Shown one piece after another: positions 56,950 through 64,000 of a DNA stretch of 64,000 nt; positions within the stretch are counted from its first letter, which is position 1, and each line of letters opens with the position of its first letter. The stretch is taken from positions 1,394,001 to 1,458,000 of the forward strand of contig JAOTOL010001661.1 in NCBI GenBank assembly GCA_034440575.1. The letters run 5' to 3'. The notes beneath the pieces are model-generated. The model did no database searches. It was not told the origin of the DNA and saw only the letters and a list, made by a program, of their open reading frames with translations. The translations under genes and the position numbers were made by a program. This stretch comes from Imbricaverruca yamaguchii (lineage: Eukaryota > Arthropoda > Thecostraca > Neoverrucidae).

Positions 56950-57420
56950 TCAGTCAGGTCAGGTCGGGTTATTCAGCTCAGTCTGGCTCTGGTCATGTCC
57001 ATGCGGTCACCGCGATTCAGACGTATCAGCAAGATCGTTGAGATGCGGTAGCTGGTCAGACCAGGTCAGATCAGGTCAGCATGATCTGACCGGTAGCATC
57101 AGGTCAGATCATCGCTGCCAGTCGGGCTGGCCGGTCTGGCCAGTCGGAATGATCAGCTAAGGTCATTTGGGTCAGTCTGGTTCGTCAGGATCGCCCCATG
57201 TCGATACGACTGCTCAGGTAAGGGCATGCGAGTCTGCTTGGTCAGGATCGTCCCATCTCAATACGGCAGCTCGGGTAAGGGCAGGTCAGCCTGGTTGCTC
57301 AGGATCGCCCATGTACAGCTGCTCAGGTAGAGGGAGGTCAGTCCCGTCGGTAAGGATGGTCTCATGTCAATACAGTTGTTCAGGTAAGGTGGGCCAGTCC
57401 GGTTGACTAGATTCGGTCAG
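56950..57420 (+). repeat. Degenerate CTCAGGTAAGGTCAGTCTGG repeat
   Basis: Loose units of 50-60 bp containing GCTCAGGTAAGG, TCAGTCTGGTT and CAGGATCGYCCCATGT. The CAGGTAAGG core is a good 5' splice-site consensus and follows the exon-c donor (CCGCAGGTCAGTCAGG). Confidence 0.75.
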
Positions 57421-57607
57421 CACAAGCCATGTTGGCTAGTCGGGCCATGGCCACCTTGGGTAAATTTCGCCACCGGTCAGTCGGGCGGCGAAAAGTCTGG
57501 CTTTGATGCACCACCTTCATAGTGAACCGCAGCTATTCGGTGCATGGGGTAGTTGATCAACTACTGTCACAGTAGTTGATCCACGTCACTGATCAAGTCT
57601 CTTTATT

Positions 57608-58005
57608 CAAGGTGTTTTGTAGTTCATCATAATTCTCTACTTATCCCAGTCATGATGCAGCAAAGTCACGGCATCGAATCGTAAGACTGACAGTAGTTGG
57701 CGGAATATGTGGTTTATTGGCAAGGCCTGTCGTTGTCCACGTGAAAGAAATCCCTGCTTTAATAATATTTCTGACCACTCCCGTGCAATGGTGTTTTGTC
57801 ATTCAAGGCGTTTTGTAGTTCATTATACTTCTCTATCTCCCCCAGTCGACATATAGCAATGTCACGGCATCGAATCGTGAGACTGACAGTAATTGGCATG
57901 AGACTGACAGTAGTTGGCGGAATATGTGGTTTATTGGCAAGGCCTGTCGTTGTCTACGTGAAAGAAACCCCTGCTTTAACAGTATGACTGACCACTCCCG
58001 TGTAA
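57608..58005 (+). repeat. 198-bp tandem duplication
   Basis: Two copies, starting CAAGGTGTTTTGTAGTTCAT (57608) and CAAGGCGTTTTGTAGTTCAT (57806), about 90% identical. The second has an extra internal GAGACTGACAGTAATTGGCAT duplication. Confidence 0.92.
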
Positions 58006-58359
58006 TTGTGCGGGAACAAATTGCAGAGCGACACACCTGGTGTGGTTTCAGCTGGATTTCCTGACACAATTGATTAGCACTGGATTGGTTGACGCGCACC
58101 TGTTGTGGTTTCAGCTAGAATGATTGCTCGTTGCGTGCCACACGTAGTTATTAGCACCGATCACAGGTGCGACAAGACCAGTCCACATCGAGGCGGAACA
58201 CTACCAATCTCCGTCAGGCCTGAAAACATTTGATCGGCATTTGTGTCGCCAATTTTGCGGCTTCCTATGGTGGTCGTGCGCCATTCGATTCGTTGATTGT
58301 TTGGGTTTAATGGCGCGCCGACTACAGGGCCGTCTGGCGCCAATCGTGCACCATTAGAA

Positions 58360-58510
58360 CATCCCACCCAGCTTCAACATTAGAACATCCTACCCAGCTT
58401 CAACATTAGAACATTCCACCCAGCTTCAACATCAGAACATCTCACCCAGCTTCAACATTAGAACATTCCACCCAGCTTCAACATTAGAACATCCCACCCA
58501 GCTTCACATG
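58360..58510 (+). repeat. 27-bp CATTAGAACATCCCACCCAG repeat
   Basis: Six units (plus CTTCAA). Confidence 0.95.
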
Positions 58511-58619
58511 CGCATTGCGCTGTATGCTTTACAAACCAATTGTCGGGAAGTTTGCCTTGTTCGTGATTTCTTGTTTGGCTGGTTTTTTACCCGACCTGCA
58601 TGCAATATGCTGCAAATGC

Positions 58620-59055
58620 CGCCAGTGTACCGACACCACCAAAGCCATTAGCGGGGGAGCAGCACCAGCAGCGGCGCCGTCAGCGTACCACCAGCACCAC
58701 CAGTGTGCCACCAACACCACCAGCGTATCACCAGCACCACCAGTGTGCCACCAACACCACCAGCGTATCACCAGCACCAGCAACGTACCACAGCACCACC
58801 AGTGCATCATGCACATTACTAATGTTTCGCAACACCAACAGTGTTTCACCAACACTACCAATGTTTAACAGCACCACTAGCCTACCACCAACACCATTAA
58901 TGTTCCACAACATTATTAGCGTACCATCAATACTACTGGTGTTCCACGACATCATCCATGCACCACCAGCCCCACCAGCGTAACACCAGCACCGCTGGCG
59001 TACCGTCAATACCACCAATGTTCAACAATATCACCAGCGTGACGCCAATGCCAGC
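58620..59055 (+). repeat. Degenerate CACCAGCRTRCCACCAACAC repeat
   Basis: CAC-rich imperfect units of 21-24 bp. Confidence 0.88.
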
Positions 59056-59275
59056 ACCACGAGCCTCATTGCGTGGTCTGTTTGGTATTCTTTCCCGAAA
59101 ACTTCTTTTTTTCCAGCTAGTACTTGGCTTTCACCGGCCATTGAAAGCCGAATTTGGCAGCTATTCTCGCCACTGAGCTACCGTCACGGTAACTTGGACA
59201 CAGCTCCCACTTGGGGCGTTCGTTTCTGTGCAAATATGTCGCCGTCAAATGTATGCAATTGTTTGACGCCGGCAG

Positions 59276-59362
59276 GTCGTGGCGGATCTCGATCCGGAGG
59301 ACAGAGCCAACTATGAAAAGAAGCGGGACTTAATGAAGCGAATCAATCAGTCGCAAGAGAAG
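59276..59362 (+). CDS. Coiled-coil (PCM1-like) exon d
   Basis: The acceptor is GACGCCGGCAG and the donor GAGAAG/GTAAGG (strong), phase 0 in and out, 29 codons. It reads VVADLDPEDRANYEKKRDLM then KRINQSQEK. Confidence 0.83.
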
Positions 59363-59797
59363 GTAAGGACGTTCCCTCTATGCAGTATTCTCCATTGTCT
59401 GAATACAAATTTATAAATAGTTCTCTCTTGTCCCTTTGCGTCTGCAGTCACCATGAACTCGAACCTCTTCATGCACGTTAACTGGGGGAAGGGCCCCACC
59501 CTTCCCAGTGAGCCACACACACACACGCAAATGAAGGTCCGGTTTCCGAGCCCCTGCCGTGAACGCTAAGAAAGCAATTTAAAATCACGACGCACCGTTT
59601 ATGCGTTGGAGGGCCAGAGATGTAGAAATCGGGGGGATTGATGGGTATGCCCTCCTCCCCGGCTTTTGGAGGTTTTGACATCAGCTATATGGTGGTGCAA
59701 GAAAAGAACTACCCCAAAAGAGGTTAGTATCGTCCCTCGTCAAACTCTGGGATAATTACTTGGCTCCTGTTCTGCATAAGTTCATTTCACGCTCTCT
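59363..59797 (+). other. Intron, no supported feature
   Basis: Short (CA)n at about 59515. No other feature before the CT tract. Confidence 0.55.
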
Positions 59798-59802
59798 CTC
59801 CT

Positions 59803-59896
<94 letters not shown>

Positions 59897-60250
59897 CCTC
59901 TCTCGGTCTCTCTCTCTGTCACTCTCTCTCGCTCTTTCTCTCCTCGCTCTCTCTCGCGCGGTCTCTCTCTCGCTCTCGTTTTCGCTTTCGCTCTCTCAGT
60001 CTCCTTCCCTTTCTCTCTTTCTCTCTCTCTTTCGCTCCTACTCTCGGTCACGATCTCGCTCTCACTTTTGCTCTTACTCTTACTCTCGCTCACTATCTCG
60101 CTCTCAATCTTGTTCTCACGTTTGTTCTCACTGTCGCTCTTATCCTCACACTTGTTCCCGCTCTCACTTTCGCTCCTACTCTTACTCTCGCTCACGATTT
60201 CGCTCTCACTCTTGTTCTCACACTTGCTCTCGCTGTCGCTCTTGTTCTCA
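59798..60250 (+). repeat. (CT)n and degenerate CTCTCGCTCTYRCT tract
   Basis: A pure (CT)n run to about 59890, then interrupted C/T-rich sequence that grades into the 12-bp array. Confidence 0.95.
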
Positions 60251-60254
60251 CGCT

Positions 60255-61053
60255 TGTTCTCGCTGTCGCTCTCGCTGTCGCTCTCGCTGTCGCTCTCGCT
60301 GTCGCTCTCGCTGTCGCTCTCGCTGTCGCTCTCGCTGTCGCTCTCGCTGTCGCTCTCGCTGTCGCTCTCGCTGTCGCTCTCGCTGTCGCTCTCGCTGTCG
60401 CTCTCGCTGTCGCTCTCGCTGTCGCTCTCGCTGTCGCTCTCGCTGTCGCTCTCGCTGTCGCTCTCGCTGTCGCTCTCGCTGTCGCTCTCGCTGTCGCTCT
60501 CGCTGTCGCTCTCGCTGTCGCTCTCGCTGTCGCTCTCGCTGTCGCTCTCGCTGTCGCTCTCGCTGTCGCTCTCGCTGTCGCTCTCGCTGTCGCTCTCGCT
60601 GTCGCTCTCGCTGTCGCTCTCGCTGTCGCTCTCGCTGTCGCTCTCGCTGTCGCTCTCGCTGTCGCTCTCGCTGTCGCTCTCGCTGTCGCTCTCGCTGTCG
60701 CTCTCGCTGTCGCTCTCGCTGTCGCTCTCGCTGTCGCTCTCGCTGTCGCTCTCGCTGTCGCTCTCGCTGTCGCTCTCGCTGTCGCTCTCGCTGTCGCTCT
60801 CGCTGTCGCTCTCGCTGTCGCTCTCGCTGTCGCTCTCGCTGTCGCTCTCGCTGTCGCTCTCGCTGTCGCTCTCGCTGTCGCTCTCGCTGTCGCTCTCGCT
60901 GTCGCTCTCGCTGTCGCTCTCGCTGTCGCTCTCGCTGTCGCTCTCGCTGTCGCTCTCGCTGTCGCTCTCGCTGTCGCTCTCGCTGTCGCTCTCGCTGTCG
61001 CTCTCGCTGTCGCTCTCGCTGTCGCTCTCGCTGTCGCTCTCGCTGTCGCTCTC
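60255..61053 (+). repeat. 12-bp GTCGCTCTCGCT array, about 66 perfect units
   Basis: Almost perfectly homogeneous over about 790 bp. All frames are open because the unit is a multiple of three with no stop (RCRS and SLSL plus; ATAR minus). Followed by CT-rich sequence up to 61165, which ends about 80 bp before the exon-e acceptor. Confidence 0.98.
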
Positions 61054-61124
61054 TTCTTCTTTTTCTCGCCTTTATATATCTCTCCTCTTTTTCCAGCTCC
61101 CGCTCTCATTCTCTCTTCGCTCTT

Positions 61125-61156
<32 letters not shown>

Positions 61157-61246
61157 TCTCTCTCCGTCATGTCTCCTCTGTGAGGAAGTGCTCTGGACTG
61201 CCAGCTGGCGGCAGCTACTTCACCTCTGTGTGTCACTGACCGGCAG

Positions 61247-61345
61247 CTCCGGGCGATGGAGGTTGAACAGCAGAGACTGCGCATGCTGAAGGAGAACGTC
61301 GAGTGGAAGTTGGTCGAGGCTAAGGCCAACCGTCTTGGCTTGCAG
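61247..61345 (+). CDS. Coiled-coil (PCM1-like) exon e
   Basis: The acceptor is CACTGACCGGCAG and the donor TTGCAG/GTAGGT, phase 0 in and out, 33 codons. It reads LRAMEVEQQRLRMLKENVEW then KLVEAKANRLGLQ. Joined to exon d, it gives the block that most resembles human PCM1. Confidence 0.82.
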
Positions 61346-61667
61346 GTAGGTGAACGCAGTTCATGCGGGACACAGCAAGTGAAACAATACACAGATTAAA
61401 GTTGACTAAACCATGAGATATAGTTGTAGCTAGAGAGGTGATGTGGTCATGATCCCTCCTGAGCGCCAGCGAAACCACTCTCTCGTCGCGACAGCACACG
61501 GTCACCTCCCAGAACCCGTATCACCAGAGCCAGACAGCCAGTTCTGCCTGACTCACCACACACCCCGTCACCATTCACCGGATCTGGCCTTCTCCCAACA
61601 CGACGCCGATCCACTCCAGTGTAGGAATGCCAACAGACACTACTCATGCTCGGCAATGGGTCTCTTC

Positions 61668-64000
61668 CTGTAGTGGAATACCGGTGGTCTCTCGGGCATG
61701 TTCCTAGAACTTAATCAGAGCTACTACGACAAAAACCATTACTAGCCACGATCCAAGAAACTCACTTTCGAGACTCAGACTCTATTTGGATCAGTATTTC
61801 AGGTTTCACTTGACATGTCGACAACGTAAACAGTTCACTTCGAAAACGAGGCGCAGCCATACTCGTCGCTAACAGAATACCTTATCGTCGAGTAACGCTA
61901 AACTATTCACTTGACTGCGTAGTAGTCAGCCTCATAATTACCCATTGCCAAACCGCAGTCACCTAACTATGCATTTCACCGTCAGCTGCAACCCCCACAC
62001 CACAGCAGCTGAGCGACCTGCTGCTTCAGGCTTCCCCACCAATTCTCATTATGGGATAATTTAACGCCAAACACCCCTCATGGTGAAGCAACCAGACGGA
62101 CACTACAGACCGCGAAATTCACCAGTTTGTCACAGACGTGGCATTTCTAAACACCGGACCGACACCCGCTACAACCCGACCTAGAGAAAATCGGACAGTT
62201 GCATTTATTTAGCGTGCTGCTCGCTACGATTAAGCTAACTATTCGACTGGGCGGTTTCAGACGTCCCCGGGCTGAGCGACCATTACCCAATCACAATTAG
62301 GCTCAATACGGACGCTATCCACCACACTAAACTATTCAGACCATCTTGAAACTTGAAAAGAGCAACTGGACAAAATACGAAGATCAGGTGAACCTCAGCC
62401 TTACAAGTTCAGAGACCGACAAAATCGAAACAATGCTCAAGGCCACCAGCTCAGCAACACGTGACTCAGTCCCCAAAAGTGATAAACGTAAGAAAGAGAC
62501 ATCTACGCCATGGTGGACCCCGGACAGTCAAAGAGCAATCGCCGCACGGCGCCGAGCCCATACAAGTCCAATACAAGGCGAGTCCAAAATAAAAGACGCA
62601 TGTGCGAAGGACGCCTATCAGCAAACAGACAATCCTAAAAACACTGCCAGCGTACGATTCGGACAGCACGCTAAAACTGTTGGCAGTCGTTTGCGTCACA
62701 ATTAAATAGGTTCACCCTACCGGCAGAATCTGGAATCCGATGAAGCGCTTTGAAGCGTAAAGCGTTCACTACCAGGCCCATTTCTCCAGCTGACGGTGAA
62801 AGGATAGCACATTACTGACCCCAACGAGTCGTTGGACACCTTAAGCCACACTACGCCAGCGGTCTCTGCCAACGACACCTACCACACCGCCATAGCAAAC
62901 TCTCTGGACGCCCTTGCCTCCAATGCAAACATCAAATCTAACACAGAATACTACGACCAATCATTCACTATGCGCGAATTACGCCTTGCCCTCAGCAAGT
63001 ATGGGAACCAGTCGGTTGGGTCGGACGACGTTCATTGCCAGTTTTTCAAATATCTCGTCAAAAATTATCCAACGCACCTACTCGAGACCATTATCGATCC
63101 GCATCAGAGCGGCACATTTGCCTGCTACTTGGCGGGAAACGTGTGATCCCTCCATTTCCAAGACCGCACAAAAATCGTTCTATCCCCCTCGAAAAAGGCA
63201 TAGGCCTATCGCATTTACAAGCTGCTTTCGTAAGCTGGTGGATCACGTGGCCAGCACACGATTGCGACACTTTCTAGAATACACCGACCTGGTCGACGAA
63301 TTTCAGTGTGACTTCCAACGTCGAAAATCAGCCACAGACACAATCTCATTAGGCTAGTGCACGACATCAACAGTGGTCTACGCATGCAGCACGCAACAAT
63401 AGCTGCCTATTTAGGCATCACTGCCGCATTGGACCGAGGATACAAGTCCGCACGAACACACAAACTACACAGGATAGACCTACACGGACACATCGCACCT
63501 TCATTTTCAACTTCCTCAGAGACAGGACACTAAAGGTCAAATGCGGCAGCGGCACACCGAACATCACAGCTCGGATCAAGGCCTGACACTGGGGAGCGTG
63601 CTCTCGCGCAGCTTCTTTGTCATCATGATTAACGACACACTTGCTGATCACACCAACACGTCACATCAAGATTCACTTCTCGCGGGCGACATAGCCGTTT
63701 AGACAACAGTGTAATGCTTCCTAAAAGCTACGAAAACCATTCAAGCAGCTCCAGACCATATAATAAAGTGGTGCAGAACATGGGACTTCGCCCTGTCCAC
63801 AGAACAGTCGATCACAGTCACGTACAGTTGTAAACGCCCGACACCCACAGCACTCCCTACATGGACGTCAAAGCCATCGAACAGGCAACAAGTTCCAATT
63901 CTTAGGAGTACATTTGGTCGAAAAACCTAGCTTCAATGCACATATCCATACCATCTCGAAGAGACTGGGCGAACCGCGTCCACGTACTCCGTGGACTTGC
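61668..64000 (+). mobile_element. Degenerate Jockey-clade LINE (EN + RT), continues past window
   Basis: Non-LTR retrotransposon ORF2 broken by many stops and frameshifts. In order: WNTGGLSGMFLELNQ near 61673 (start of the apurinic-like endonuclease, normally WNxxGL); G-stop-FNAKHPSW near 62050 (the GDFNA motif with its Asp codon replaced by a stop); LSDHYPITI near 62272; NWTKYED and PWWTPDSQRAIAARRRA near 62365-62550; RT palm and finger blocks including FTMRELRLAL, YRPI-like RPIAFTSCFRKLVD near 63202 and EFQCDFQRRKSATDTI near 63298; SVLSRSFFVIMIND near 63597; LLAGDIAV near 63677 in place of YADDIA, losing one catalytic Asp. Poor RT and EN motifs mean it is inactive. 61440-61667 may hold ORF1 remnants. 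It lies in the intron after exon e. Confidence 0.92.

Larger units (their letters stand above)
52573..61345 (+). other. Gene model: PCM1-like coiled-coil protein, 5 exons
   Basis: Five exons joined in phase 0 (198, 102, 105, 87 and 99 nt) encode about 197 residues that are nearly all coiled coil. From memory of human PCM1, KLKSYITVSSEMMTKLK resembles its QIRDYITKASSMREDL, and EKKRDLMKRINQSQEKLRAM resembles LKKQHDLLKRMLQQQEQLRA, in the same order. PCM1 is a centriolar-satellite scaffold that organises centrosome and cilium proteins. The gene continues beyond 61345, where the next intron contains a LINE. Another long coiled-coil protein cannot be excluded. Confidence 0.5.

Noticed and set aside
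55741..57051. 436-codon open frame of VSVRCSVSTVQCQYGA repeats
   Set aside because: Result of a 16-bp unit read in rotating frames (48 nt = 16 codons); no independent coding evidence.
59760..61289. 509-codon RS-rich open frame resembling an SR protein
   Set aside because: Pure translation of the (CT)n and 12-bp array; antisense and other frames are equally open, and it runs out of frame through the real exon e.
61668..64000. Active LINE
   Set aside because: Multiple stops and frameshifts, endonuclease Asp codon replaced by a stop and one catalytic Asp of the RT active site missing.

Overview
This is eukaryotic nuclear DNA, most likely from an arthropod and possibly a crustacean. Genes are split into short exons of about 90-300 bp with canonical GT/AG borders, coding sequence is GC-rich at third positions, and introns are long and full of minisatellites. 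There are also a tRNA-headed SINE and a degenerate Jockey-type LINE. The lineage is inferred from the style of the genes and repeats; no species marker was seen. No bacterial operon, CRISPR array or rRNA gene was found. REGION 1 (about 1.4-38.5 kb, + strand): the 3' part of a p190-type RhoGAP gene (RhoGAPp190 in flies, ARHGAP35/ARHGAP5 in vertebrates). I reconstruct 18 exons whose splice phases fit end to end. They encode the end of the middle region, the pseudoGTPase pG2 domain (exons 3-6), a long low-complexity and charged linker (exons 7-15) and a C-terminal RhoGAP domain (exons 16-18) carrying the arginine finger, ending in a stop at 38492-38494. The N-terminal GTPase and FF domains must lie upstream of the window. 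REGION 2 (38.5-52.5 kb): a CpG-rich stretch after the RhoGAP stop, then mainly tandem repeats. A few exon-like islands (42.6, 46.6 and 48.3-48.7 kb), a 47-bp minisatellite in which every unit looks like a complete microexon, and a long near-perfect inverted repeat at 49.3-49.6 kb also lie here. REGION 3 (52.6-61.3 kb, + strand): five phase-0 exons of a coiled-coil protein that resembles the N-terminal part of PCM1 (pericentriolar material 1). That identity is tentative. REGION 4 (about 61.67-64 kb, + strand): a dead Jockey-clade LINE with endonuclease and reverse transcriptase remnants, running off the window. The feature that stands out most is that many intronic minisatellites are made of, or closely resemble, the adjacent exon-intron boundary, including the splice site itself. 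A second is a dispersed family of very short (42-192 bp) retro-insertions that share one 3' end and are flanked by direct repeats of 10-16 bp.
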